64,000 bases of DNA. Source: Diplolepis rosae (Eukaryota; Arthropoda; Insecta; Hymenoptera; Diplolepididae). The stretch's first letter is position 1; each line of letters starts with the position of its first letter. The stretch is taken from the NCBI GenBank assembly GCA_030998225.1, contig JAPYXD010000680.1, forward strand, positions 2,728,001-2,792,000, in the 5' to 3' direction. A model generated the notes under the pieces. That model did no database searches. It had not been told where the DNA came from and saw only the letters and a list, made by a program, of their open reading frames with translations. The translations under genes were made by a program, and so were the position numbers. Shown here in pieces: positions 24,899 to 36,900 of this stretch.

Positions 24899-25334
24899 TC
24901 AGGTGTACAAATAAGTTCCCGCCGTTTTTTTATCAAAAATTGGATATTTATTGTGAAAGAACGGAACCTTATGTTTTATTCGAAGTATTGTCCATCGTAT
25001 TGTTCTTCTTGCATTTGGCACGAATCTTGATCCAATAATGCTTCCAATTCCGCGTCTTTGTACACTTTCGGCCTTCTGCTATTTTATTTTTCTTCGATGT
25101 CAAATTCACCGTTCTTAAACTTTCCCGCAAATGACGCTTATTAGGCTCAAAACTCGACATTTTCGCACAAAAAAGAATATATTATACTGATAATAATACA
25201 CTATTATTTCAAGGTTATGTTGTTGACAGCTGTCCAACCTTACGACAGTGACGTTTTACATCTGTCAATTTCAACCAAAACTTACTGGTGGCACCAACTT
25301 TTATCAAACGGCGGAAACTTATTTGTACACCTGA
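24899..25334 (-). mobile_element. 436-bp mariner deletion derivative
   Basis: The inverted ends are TCAGGTGTACAAATAAGTTC and its inverse, with TA on both sides (24897-24898 and 25335-25336). On the minus strand a 63-residue frame (25160-24969) begins MSSFEPNKRHLRESL, a mariner N-terminus, and continues in truncated form. The catalytic part is deleted. Its ends resemble the CCAGGTGTACAAGTATGAAA end at 59217. Confidence 0.75.
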
Positions 25335-25950
25335 TAAGTAAATTATAAAAAATGAATATGCGTGTGGGCGTATTTCAATAACCTTTCACTTTTAAGTAAA
25401 AAATTAAAGGAAAAAATTATTGTAAGCACAAAACTGTGAATTTATATTTAAAAAAATTAGAAGATCGGTTGAGGAAAATTTTTAATTTAAAAAACGAAAA
25501 TAAAATTATGAATTGGTCAATTAATGACGAAAAATTTAATGAGTCTAAAGATATACAATCAAAAGTTAGTTAATAATATTACCCTCTTGCGTGGATGATC
25601 ATGAGGATACATTCTTTGAAGTAACGATAAATATGAAAGTTTCCTTGTACCACGTCACTCGAGACATGTAAGCAATTTCAGATTGAAATAGTTTTAATTT
25701 TTTATTCAACCATTACGGTCGACAGTAATGATTTTTAATTTTCTGCCAATAAAACGCATGTAACATAAATGCAATGTAAAAATGACAAAATTTCTTATTT
25801 TTTGAAAAGATAGAGCACAGAAAACATAGATATTTAGAAAAAATAGCCGAAAACATGAAACTACGCGTTTGGCCTAGTCTTTGCGCAAGAAATTTATTAT
25901 TGTCCCAGTCGTTGCACTCGCGTGTCCCAGTCCTTTCGCTATTGAATTTT
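25335..25950. other. Non-coding stretch
   Basis: AT-rich with no supported feature. 25713-25950 on the minus strand is the 3' flank of the pogo-like gene; the Arg/Lys-rich frame there is only a shadow of the basic C-terminal exon. Confidence 0.3.
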
Positions 25951-28553
25951 TCATCTCTCTTTTTCTTCGATCGCAACTTTTTTCGCAGCTCGTTCTTCTT
26001 GTGCAGATTTTCTTTTTTGCGCTTTTTGTCGTTGTTCCTCTTCTTTTTGAGCCTTCTCGATACTTTTGTTATTGTAATAGGAATTCCACTCTTCCGAAGT
26101 TGCAACGTTCGGTACCTTTTCTTTTGGCTTTCTTCTTGATTTAGTTTTGACTTTTTCAGCCCAGAAGTAATTCTTCCTAAAAGGAGAAAGGATGCCGTCC
26201 AATTCGTGGTTTTCGTTATTATCTGTAAAAATTCCTATTTTAACAATGCGAAAATACGAACAAACAATTAATACAGTACCTTGATTATTTTCTCGGGCTT
26301 TTTCATGAGATTCTGGATTTCCAACTTCCACATGTCTCTCTTTCCCATCTCGACTACTTGCACTTTGGATATCTTTTATATTATCAATCAAAAAAGTATT
26401 ATTCATAAAGAATCCTCAAAATATTGAAAACAAATTTTGGAAAACTTTTTTTTACCATTGGGAAAATTAAAAGTTACTTCGTTCGTGACTTGGATTTTTT
26501 GAGAATCAACTAAATCAGAGGAAGGTGAACCAAACTCTTCGAGATTTCTTTGGGGATTTTCAAGGACTTCTTTTGGATCAGGAATATTAATAATTATTGT
26601 GATTTCAACAGGCAATGCAATATTGTCCTGTTGCAACTTGACTACGCAACCGTCCACCTGCACAATAAACATTGTTCCGTTGTTCAAATCTCCTTTCAAT
26701 CATATTGCAGCAGGATCCTGGGCTTCTGTCTCAACTTCCATCTCGGTTTGTTTCTCGAGTACCGTTTCCCCTGCACATCAAACAAGGAAAAATATTTGAT
26801 TCGTGAGAATCATATGCAAATAATGACTGTATGACTAGTACAAACAATTTTTAAACAAATGGATCCAAAATCATAACATTGATAATGCATTTATAAGGAA
26901 TAATGCCAAATATACAATAAAATTACCCGAAAAGTGTTTCATTTTCTGCCAAGCTTTGAACAGCTCGTAGTTTTTTGGATCGCTGATGACGCCATTTCGA
27001 AACTCCGCAAGCATCGAGCTGTCGAGTATGGTTTCATCAAAATATTGCAGGTGATGTTTGTCCTGGACGGAACTCGATTGTCGCTCGGAATTTTCGTGCT
27101 GGTTTCTACAGCGTTGCAATCGAAAGATTCCGGAGAAAATGGACTCTGCCCGCAAGTCGCAAATCAATTTTTTCTTTTTCGAAAGGCTTGAATCCATTCT
27201 CTATTCTGTATTCGTCGATCGTTTTTTTCCATGAAACTTTTAGAGGATGAAAAAAGGACACGTCAAGGGGTTGCAACAAATGGGTGGCATTTGGAAAAAG
27301 CGAGAGGAGCACGATATTCTTCTCCTTGCAAAATTTCACGAGAGGATACGTCACGTGCGAAGAGTGGCCATCCAAGTAAATTATGATTCGAAATTCTATC
27401 CCTTTCTTGACTGCCCTCGGATATAGCACATTAGCGATGAATTCAAAAAAGGATTCGGATGTCATCCATCCATTTTCCGTGTTGCCAATGCTCCATCCAT
27501 CTGGTACTTTTCGTCCAATGGCACTTGATAGCCGTTGATATGAAAATAAATCCCCAGCCCTAGTTACCGTAAAAAGTTCGGAAATACTCTCTCTATCGTT
27601 GCCAGCCACAAATTTGTGCACTGATTTGGAGCCCTTTGGTGCCAATACGAATCCGGCTTTTGGACAGGGGAAAACAGCGCTTTCAGCCAAATTCACAATT
27701 CGCGACGGATCAATGCCTCTGAAGTTTTTCGAAATCAAATGTTTTTCTACTTCGTTGAACCAGGATCGTAGTCTATCTGGAGTTGCAAGTGCTCGACAAG
27801 TGGACAAATTTCGCGCCATTCTTTGAGATAGTTCGGAATGACGTTTGCAAAATGCGTCGAACCAATGCCTTCCGGGACGATTGTCCTTGAAAGGATTCGC
27901 AATTTGTTGATCCACAATATACTTTTTGATGGAGTCCAGTAAAAGGTCTTCACACAGAAAAAAAGAAAGGCAAAATTTACTAACCAGGAACAGTAAATAA
28001 TTTTAAGTAAATGTAACAGTAAAAACTGTTAACATAGCTGAAAAGAAATGTCGGAATTACTGTGCGTTTCGTAAATCTCACAGTAAAATCAAAGTAAATC
28101 TATCTCTGTCACTTGTGAGTTAAAAATACCTTTATCATATGTATTAAATACAGGATGATAAGTACCATTCACTGGAACTGAATTACAATACTAGTATAGT
28201 ACACATTAACGAAAGATCACTAGATTTTACCGATCTGGATGTTTCGCTTAACTCGCGCACATGTAACGAAAACATAACCTTCATGTGTAAATCACGTGTG
28301 CCGGCAACGCTGGGTGTAAACAAAGGAATTTCCAACTGCAATGAGAAAAACGGATCATAAAACCTGGATGTTAAAAGTAGAGATAGTATTCGGTAAAATC
28401 AAAACATTCATTCTCGGTTTTTCATATAATTCGTTTCAGAATGTCGTCCGACTGCTTCCGACGTTATCCGAATAGCTTCGTAGACTCGAATCCAAGTCTG
28501 GCCAACTCAGTAGTGGCTTACAAGCGACATTTATTTCGGAATATGGCAAGCGA

Positions 28554-28642
28554 GAATAGCCGAGAGGCTTTAGGCGTTAGGAATGCGTTTAGTTAATGTA
28601 GATATAGGTAGAGTTAGAGGGTTCGAATCCAAAAAGGATTCT
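28554..28642 (+). ncRNA. tRNA-like Pol III segment (SINE head or pseudo-tRNA)
   Basis: TAGCCGAGAGG (28558-28568) fits the A-box TRGYNNANNGG, and GTTCGAATC (28621-28629) fits the B-box, about 60 bases apart as in Ser/Leu-type tRNAs. AGAAT near 28554 can pair with ATTCT near 28638. The anticodon arm cannot be folded with confidence, so this is a tRNA-derived sequence rather than a working tRNA. Confidence 0.45.
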
Positions 28643-28670
28643 GAAATTTAATTTCAAGCGTATGCGATTA

Positions 28671-28830
28671 TAAATAGTGTAGCACTATGTACTTAAATAT
28701 GTGAACATAAATGAGGTATGATAATAATATTTGTGTATGTGTTCCCACTGAAACCTCCCCTCTTCTGAGTGCCAAAGCTCTCCCCTCTATCTTTCTTTTG
28801 TTTTGCACGCGTCAAATCTGGTATGTTTCA
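28671..28830. repeat. Dispersed repeat, copy 2
   Basis: Same block order as 3770-3930: GTACTTAAATATGTGAACATAAA, TTCCCACTGAAACCTC, then a pyrimidine-rich run ending TTTCTTTTGTT. Here it lies directly after the tRNA-like segment, inside the 27951-29416 insertion. Confidence 0.55.
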
Positions 28831-29999
28831 GTTTATAATCCAAGATATTATCCGGTACTATCTTTTTTTGAACATCTATATATTATGGTTTTAATAATCT
28901 AGATCGCTGTCCCATAGTTAATAGTCCAAGATTATACCCGGTAACATATTTTTCATTACCGTTTACAATCCATTTTTTTCAGTGTGCAAAGAAAGTAGCC
29001 AAAACAAAAGAACTGTGTTATCCGATACGAATATGCTACTTTCACTAAGAAAAATCGGTAAAGCTACTGTCTTATAAGTAATTCTGACATTCGACAAACG
29101 TAAAGAGCACTAACATTTTGGTAAACTATACCGTTACAGTAAGTTACATTCTCTTACACGCTATGGAAATGTAACAGAATAATAAGCATTTGTAGCATTT
29201 AGAAACAGTGCAGGATAGCAATTGGCTCGGTGAAATTTACTGATCCGCAAGTCAGTACTACTTATGTATTCGTAATTGTAACTACCAAATCTGATTACAG
29301 TTACTTGTTCAGCCTAGTAATATTCAGTTAACTGGCCAGTTGTCCATATAAGTACTTGGAAATTAAGTAAAATTTACCGGATTTTCAGTATATTATACGG
29401 AACTTTTTTCTGCGTGTTTAGTGACGGGGAAACCGCGATCACAGCAGAAAAATATCCATTTCATAATCAAATTCTCTTCATCAACCGAGAGAACGGGCGG
29501 TGGCCCGAATTTCTCTTTGATTGGAACTTTGTTTGGAACTTTGCTACGAATTGTGCTTGCCGGAACGTTGTAAGACTTTGCCACCTTTGATATCGACATT
29601 TTTCGGACTTTTATGTCACCGAGACAACGATAAATATCATCCTGCGAGTATTATTTTATTTTAACGCGAGGTTGTTTCCTTTTTTCGTGATTTTCCATGT
29701 CGAATATTGTCTAAAAATAATGATTCATACTTATAAATTTTCGAAACTGGAATCAAATGTCAAAGTTATGAAGATAGAAAAGATTCTTTACGAAGAAAAA
29801 TTTATTTACGGCTCTAAATTATTAACCTTTTTTTCTAGCGAATGATTTTATCGACAAATTATCTTTTTTTCAGTTAAAAAATTATAAATACTTATTTTTT
29901 TATGAACACACATGTGTTTTTTACATTGAGTAACAACGTTTAACGTTCCGCGCAACGACTGAGACAATTCATGAAATACGTATGCTCCAGTCGTTGCTA

Positions 30000-30218
30000 C
30001 ACTCTAAAAACAAGTGTGTTACTTCTACACGTGAATCACGATAGTAACTTTTTAGGCATTTGAAGTGTGTATTTTTAAGACAAATTTTGGGTACAAAACG
30101 TTAGTGTTTGAAAATTAAACGCTACGTTTGTAATGTGTATTAAAAATACACACTTCAAATGCCTAAAAAGTTACTATCGTGATTCACGTGTAGAAGTAAC
30201 ACACTTGTTTTTAGAGTG
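30000..30218. mobile_element. 219-bp foldback MITE
   Basis: Arms of about 80 bp are nearly perfect (CACTCTAAAAACAAGTGTGT at the left, its inverse at the right). TA flanks both ends. The near identity of the arms suggests a recent insertion. Confidence 0.85.
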
Positions 30219-30864
30219 TATGGCCATGCAAATACTGGGCCATGCACGATTTTCGTGTACCAGTCAATAATTTGTTCGATTATTAATATACAGTTTGAAT
30301 TTTTACCTTAAATGACACGAGATACACTTTATATAAGGGTTATCAAAAATATAAATCAAAAACTTTCAAAATTGATGTCGAATAAATTGATATAAATACT
30401 TAAATGCGAGAAGAGTTTCATTTGCATAAAAAATAAGCACAGTCATTTTATGAACTACGATTTGAACATTCCGGAATATTTTATTTTTTAGCATTTTTGA
30501 ATAAGCATTTACATTAAAAATTTCTTATGAGAGATGAATAATAGCCTTATGTTCAACGATATCTTCAACTTGAACACAAAAATATAAAGTAATGTTCTTA
30601 ATTTTACGTAAAATATGCTCGACAGCGCAACGACTGGTACATTTACCTTATTTCCCGATCAAAATAACAGAAGTCACGTGGGGAAAAAAGCACTTACTAT
30701 GAAATTCCAATATTTTATGTTTACAGTGTAATTTGCTAGTAATCTGCAAAGATAACTTAATTTACTCGAAAACTGGTAGCGGCTTGGTAATAGGTTCCTT
30801 CACCTTATGTTTGGAGCAAACGATTCTCATCTCATTTAAAAATGTATGAATTAAATGCATTCAG

Positions 30865-31127
30865 GTGCAAGTGAACCATATCCTGATACCGTTATTTCCT
30901 TTTAGCATCTTGGCAACGACAAATTACCAAGAAAATGGTTATATGTTGGGGCCTTAATTAAATCAAATTGGATCTTCATTATTGGTAATTCTAACAAAAC
31001 ACTATTAACATTCGATAAAAGCGTTGCTTTTTACACTGGAAGCAGTCATGAGATACGCACTCTTGTAGGTTCTGTTATTATAAAGAAAAAAGATATTTCA
31101 GGAACTGAAAAATTCATCATTCTAGTT
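30865..31127 (+). pseudogene. S1-like exon 2 with premature stop
   Basis: After TTCAG it reads ASEPYPDTVISF, then TAG where the other copies have TGG (Trp). It continues HLGNDKLPRKWLYVGALIK and SNWIFII, and ends KFIILV before a GTAAGC donor. Length and phase match the working exons (263 bp). No exon 3, 4 or 5 follows before the next exon 1 at 33977, so it is a relic, presumably of unit 2. Confidence 0.75.
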
Positions 31128-32436
31128 GTAAGCAATTCCATATAACACTAAATTGTTTAAAGGCCGTAGCAAGATAAGCATGGTCTGGGTGCCCCCGCTC
31201 GGATTTGATCCATATTGCGAGGATAAGTGGCTCCAATTACAAGATAAATTCACCCCAAGTATCAACTCGAAAAAAATTTTTTTACAAAAGTTATGAACGA
31301 ATTTCGAAAAATCAAAAAATCTAATTTTCTCGAAAACCTCTCAACCGATCTTGATGACTAAAATATATGTTATAGAGGGTACTAAAGAGGTTCTGAAAAA
31401 AATTCAATAACCCATTTCGTTCATAAAAAGGAGGTGAACATTTCTTTTTTAATTTTTGAATAATTTTTTTAATGTGAATTACTTCTTGAACACCCACTAT
31501 TTTTTTCCATATCATGCTCAAATTCAAAGTGACAATATAAATTTTTTTTAAAATTTTCGGAGAGATACTTCATAGATAAAAAAAAAATAAAAACTTCCTT
31601 GCCCCCTACAATGTATGGAACAATTGACACCCTACGACTCATTGAAACAATTGTTTCTATACTCGTGAAAGTTTTACGTTGATCACGTAGGATATCTTAT
31701 TTATTTTTACGTGTTTGCTGCATAGTGGACGACATAGTACACTAAATATGAATGCGAGGGTGTATCAACAATTATCCGCACCCTGTCTCTGGAATTGATC
31801 GTTATCACTTTAAAAAAAATACATCTCTTCATGATCGCCTTGTTTTCAAGACACTTTATCCACTTGTCAACAGGCTTTTTCTTTCTGTCACAAAATTATG
31901 ATTATAAATTTCCCTATATATCTCATTTTCGAAGCTTGTGCCCATGACCTACGTTTTGCCCTTCCTGAGAGTACTACTGCGCAGGCTTCGAATGCCGCAC
32001 GAGTTCGTTCGCAAAAAGCACCTGATTTTCAATTGTTTTGATTCATGCTCAATAAATGTACTTATCCAAGAATTGCGTTTTTATTTCATTCTCATTGTAA
32101 TCGTTTCCTGATAAGTTGTAGGATACTCTTATACCGCGTTTGAACTACAGGAAGGTATACCTATTGGAAACAAATGATACTTTTCCCAAACAGTCAAATG
32201 ACTGTAATCGTTATACAACACAGAATGAAATAAAAGCGCGAATCTTAGATAAGTAATTTTATAAATAATAAGGTAAACAATAAGGTAATTTTTAAAATTT
32301 CAGAGTTCTAATTTGAATTTTCTGCGTGGATGGTCAAACCCCCACCCAGATTCAGAATCTATGTCCCCTTCCTGTATGGAAGCCTTCAACTTTTCGTTAC
32401 CAATTTTGAGATGAGAAGTGAGTATCGGTATGTAAT
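31128..32436. other. Non-coding stretch
   Basis: No gene is supported. 32290-32436 is similar to 56720-56865 (CTAATTTGAATTT, AACCCCC, TGAGAAGTGAGTATCG). It is therefore part of the duplicated sequence upstream of exon 1 in units 3 and 4. Confidence 0.4.
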
Positions 32437-33871
32437 TGAGGCTTCGAATTCCATAACCCACGGAGCGCGTGGCCTAGTAGGCAAAAGAGGGGATACCGCA
32501 ATGCGCGAACTTTTTTCTCATTTAAATAAAAAGTTCGGAAAAATGATCAAAAAAACGTGGCAGTAAGTGTTAAATGTCATTCCACATATTTTTTCTCCCA
32601 TGAATTTTTGTTCTAGAACTCTAATTTTTTTTATAATCGAAGAAAACCGTATTTTTTGAAGGTACGAAATCAATAGATTTTTTACAATCAACTCGCTGTT
32701 TTTCGTACAAATTTGTCCGTAATAGTCTAAAAATTAAATAAACAGACTCAAAAACCCTTGACCTTCAGATGGTTATGATCAACATAACAAAATTCTCAAT
32801 TTGTTAATAATTTTTATTATAACAGTTGCGGTTGGCAAAATTCTCATTTTTCATCTTCAAAGAAAAAAAGTATGCGAGGAAGTTTAGAGTTGAGAGAACT
32901 TTCAGCAAGAAAGTTGTTTAGCAGGTTTACAGGCAGTTTTAAAATATATTTTGAGATTTGTTAATCCAAAACTGCGGTCAGGATGGGAATTTCTTCGCAC
33001 CAATACCGTCAAGAGATAAATCGATCGAACGCGGAGAAGAAGAGATGCACCTATGTTAAGCCGAGAGCACGCAATTCGACAGAGTTGCAACATCATTTTT
33101 GATGCCAATTCGTTTTCTTTATTTATATCTATTCTGTAAAAATTATTTAGAAACACTCTAGACGAATGAGAAGAAATTATATATATAAACTTTATATTGG
33201 CAATGATATAATAAAGTTTGATCATTTATCGTTGAAAATACGTCAAGATAATCGTTATTACAGGTTTGGTAGTTACATATTTGAACATTAGCTCAAAATT
33301 TGTCGAATTTTTTAGGACTAATACACTTTGTAAGATTATTACCCGAAATGTTCGTTGGAGGGAAAAGATCAAATAATCCCGAAAAGTGGAGCCGGAATAT
33401 CGGGAAGAAAGCCAGAAAGGTGAAAAGCTGAAAGTACTTTTTTTCTTTGAAGATGAAACATGAGAATTTTGCCAGCCGCAACTGTTATAATAAAAATTAT
33501 TAACAAATTGAGAATTTTGTTATGTTCAACATAACCATCTGAAGCTCTAGGGTTTTTTGAGTCTGTTTATTAAATTTTCAGACTATTTCGGACAAATTTG
33601 TACGAAAAACAGCGAGTTGATTGTAAAAAATCGATTGATTTCGTACCTTCAAAAAATAGGGTTTTCTTCGATTATAAAAAAACTATAGTTGTGACACAAA
33701 AATTTATGGGGGAAAAAATATGTGGAAAGACATTTAACACGTGCTGCCACGCTTTTTTTTATTATTTTTCCGAATTTTTTATTTAAATGAAAAAAAAAGT
33801 TCGCGCATTGCGGTATCCCCTCTTTTGCCTACTAGGCCACGGCTCCGTCGGTTATGGATTCCGAAGCCTCA
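32437..33871. mobile_element. 1.43-kb foldback upstream of unit 3
   Basis: Arms of about 430 bp (GAGGCTTCGAATTCCATAAC... and the inverse ending near 33871) flank a 560-bp middle. The site is AATT on both sides. The paralogous sequence at 56843-56895 (GTGAGTATCG..GTAATTCTT..GTTGAGGCTCTTA) lacks the insertion and serves as an empty site. No transposase is encoded. Confidence 0.8.
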
Positions 33872-33976
33872 ATTCTTAATTTATGTTGAGGCTCTTATAA
33901 CCGTCGAAACGTAATTCACAAGCTGACGTGTTGTTTGTCCTACGCCTTGCTTCAAATCTCCCTCCAGTTTATTGAA

Positions 33977-36900
33977 ATGGCGCCTATAATTTTCACTTTA
34001 TTTATTTTTTTGATTGCTTCAATTCAAAATATTGGTGAGTGTATGAAATTTAAAAAAATTATTATAAGCTATTATAAGATTTTGTTCTCAAATTCTCTAT
34101 TTAAATCTCGAAAAGAAAGCTCGAGTGTAGCATATGTTACATGAAAAAGACAAATCAATCAAAAGTTCTTGCAAATATTACTCTCCGACGCGAGATTAGA
34201 GATTAGGAAATATTATGAGCTTACGGCAAAGGACGTAAATCAAATCAGAAATAATAAAAATAAATTAAACAATAAATAAATGATAAAATTAGATTAAAGA
34301 AACATATACATTGCGCAAAGAGTGAATCATTACTCTACAAAATTTTTTAAAAAATTTAGAATTTTTACACTACCGTCGGAAATTGTGCGCACGGTGCTTG
34401 TGAGCGCTATTAAAAATCACTGCTGACTTTGAACCACGATATCTCGGTGAAAAAAAGGGATAGGGCATTTTTAAAAATACAGTTGGAAAGCTTATGGAAT
34501 TCCACGTCTAGTGATGCTCAATAAGTATTTTTTTGACTTTCTGAAAATAATACAGCACGTGAGGAGTTAAAAAAAAAAATTCAAGATTTTCTCAAATTCT
34601 CTACCTCAACTTCAACTTTTAGCATGACCTAGGGAAAATTGTTTAAAAATCTGAAAATTATACGACATAGAGTCCAAAATCTTATCTTTAATTTAAGCCA
34701 AGAAAACTTCAATAATAATCATGGGTACCCGAGATACGATTAAAAATTTTCAATCGTATCTTATCGTATCTTAAGGCAGGACCGAATAGGCTACGCACAA
34801 AGGTGGCGCTTAAGTGGAGCCCTCTAATATGTATTTTTGATTCTGTTCATTAGTAATTTTTATTTCTAATTATTCTAAATTTTAAAAAATATTTATTGTT
34901 ATTTGTGATTATTAACAATTATTTTAATCCAATATTATCCCCATATTAACGAATAGAAAAATGATACGTAAACATTTTTTATTTCTCAAAATTCTTATAA
35001 ACTAGAACATTAATGAAAATTTTGATAGTTATTGTAAATATCAACTAAGAATGAAAGGAAGGGATATAAAAAAAACACGTTCTTGGATCAAAGAACATAT
35101 TATAAGAGGGCTCCACTTAAGCGCCACCTTTGTGCGTGGCCTATTCGGTCCTGCCTCAACGAAGGAGGCGAGCAACAAACCGGCCGAGAACCGTAATCGT
35201 CGATTAAAATTCAACTCAGATGCTAAAAGTTGAAGTAGAGAATTTGAGAAAATCTTGAATTTTTTTTTCTAACTCCTCATGTGCTGTATTATTTTCAGAA
35301 GGTCAAAATAGTATATTACGTGCCTAGGCGCACAATGAGGATTATTGCGCGACGAGCGACAATGCTTGCAGGAGATCGAAGCCAAGGCGTAGTCGAGGCG
35401 TAGTCGAGGCGTAGCTGAAGCAAAGCCGAGACTAATACGAGGCGCGATCAGTCCTGCGAGCATTGTCGCGAGTCTCGTAATTTCCCGGATTGTGTGCATT
35501 GGCACGTATTCTATTTTATGTGACTTCGGCGCGGATACGAGTTTTTATGCGTACACTCGAATCTAATCTAGTATTGTAGTTGTTTGCGGCGCTAGTCATT
35601 ACACTTGATATTTCGCGACTAGTCCCGGCCATTTTGATTTTATTGATCTTGTGTAGTAGTAGCGGATTTTAATAGACGCATGCGCAGTTCAAATATACAA
35701 GGCTTAGTCAGTAGGGTGCTAACGCTGTACGAAGAAGAAGAAGAAGAAGAATAAGAAGAAGATTGTGCTCCGCTGTATGGCTATAGACGCATACGCAGTT
35801 CAATTTTCACATTAAATTCTTCTATAGCGCAATACACAACATTGCGCTACTCTTAACTGTAGCGAAAAAACGAGTTTACGCGCCGGAGGCACATACAAAT
35901 ATTTGTCGAGCATCACTAGACGTGGAATTTTATAAGCTTTCCAACTGTTTTTTTAAAAATTCCCTATCTCTTTTTTTCACCGAGATATCGTGAATCAAAG
36001 TCGGCAGTGATTTTTAATAGCGCTCACAAGCACCGTGCGCACAATTTCCGACGGTAGTGTACATTGTAATCATAAATCAGGTTGAGAAAAAACGGTTTTT
36101 ACGAAAATGTCTAGCTTCGATCCTGGTAGTAGTAGCAGTAGTGCTCATAAATCTCTACTAATTATCCTAAAAACATTTTTTGATTAAACTAAAATGAGGA
36201 AAGTTAAAGTATGTTAAAACTTGAAAAAAGTCAATATTTAAATTCCATTTCCCAGTTAAATTATATACGAGATACGGAATAACGTTATCATACAAAATTG
36301 TTCACTACAGAAAGATCTACAAATTTGAATCGCTAAATGTTTTTATAAGATGTATATTTTTCTTTTTAATTTAAAAAAAAACTATTGAAAATCGAAAATT
36401 TAAGTTTTTTATCATATTATGTGAAATATGAAAAAAACGTAAGAATGCAAAATTGTTCATTTCAATAAAATCTTCAAATTTTGTCTGACACAGTTTGAGA
36501 TAAAATCTACATTTTTCGTTTCAATTAAAAAAAAGCGATTAAAACTCAAAACTTTAATTATTAAAACCAAATATATAAAATACGAAAAAACGTTGACATA
36601 GAAAATTATTTGCTTAAATGAGGTCTAATAATATTAATAGATACAATACACAAGAAGATCTACGAAGTGCTTACTTAAACTGTATAGCGGCTTGCGGCGC
36701 GGCAGCCGAACGCAAAAATCCTCTTATAAGTTTAATAGCAGCTTTTGACCCACTTTCTACCTTAGATGATTTTAAAGGGAAAGGATAACACTTTTCACCT
36801 AAAAAATTTAAAAAAAAATGTAATTGGTGGCATTTTGAGAAAAACTCTAAAATATGTTTAAAATGGGAAAATGAGTACTTTAGTACAAAATCATTATTTT

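Larger units (their letters stand above)
27951..29416. mobile_element. 1.47-kb CAC-ended insertion in the pogo-like gene
   Basis: The ends are CACACAGAAAAAAAG at 27951 and the inverse CTTTTTTCTGCGTG ending 29416, flanked by a TT duplication (27949-27950 and 29417-29418). Removing it with one TT rejoins the codons for the conserved VTKDL in frame. The interior has GTAACAG and CAGTAA words and carries a tRNA-like segment and a dispersed repeat. No transposase is encoded. Confidence 0.75.
25951..29698 (-). pseudogene. pogo/Tigger-like transposase gene, interrupted
   Basis: Read on the minus strand from ATG 29698, the N-terminus has a psq-type helix-turn-helix (YRCLGDIKV..MSISKVAKSYNVPASTI). A linker (LSVDEENLIMKWIFFCCDRGFPVTK) is split by an insertion (29416-27951) and resumes with DLLLDSIKKYIVDQQ. 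The DDE domain follows (27915-27106): NLAESAVF where the first catalytic Asp should be, TENGWMTSESF, LDGHSSH and ATHLLQPLDVSFF, giving DD35D spacing for the last two. A frameshift lies near 27190; the other frame continues to about 26927, where a GT donor occurs. Probable further exons (26770-26460, 26370-26283, 26220-25951) end in a Lys/Glu-rich tail after FWAEKVKTKSRRKPKEK. In-frame stops near 29650 and 26715 and the Asp-to-Ala change mark it as dead, or possibly a domesticated copy in decay. Intron calls are approximate. Confidence 0.75.
34378..36059. mobile_element. Large TA-flanked palindrome containing two other elements
   Basis: The ends are CACTACCGTCGGAAATTG and its inverse, with TA outside (34376-34377 and 36060-36061). 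The arms run 34378-34632 and, split by an insertion, 35217-35305 plus 35902-36059. They share GAAATTGTGCGCACGGTGC, GATATCTCGGTGAA and CAGCACGTGAGGAGTTA. It lies in intron 1 of unit 3. Confidence 0.8.

Noticed and set aside
25713..26144. Phe/Leu-rich and Lys/Arg-rich overlapping frames
   Set aside because: They are antisense or shifted shadows of the basic C-terminal exon of the pogo-like gene.
28554..28642. Functional tRNA gene
   Set aside because: A and B boxes are present but the acceptor and anticodon stems cannot be fully paired, so only a tRNA-derived segment is claimed.
35735..35765. GAAGAA microsatellite as a coding Glu run
   Set aside because: It is inside the GC-rich repeat, and the equivalent position in copy 4 is a TTCTTC run with no frame.
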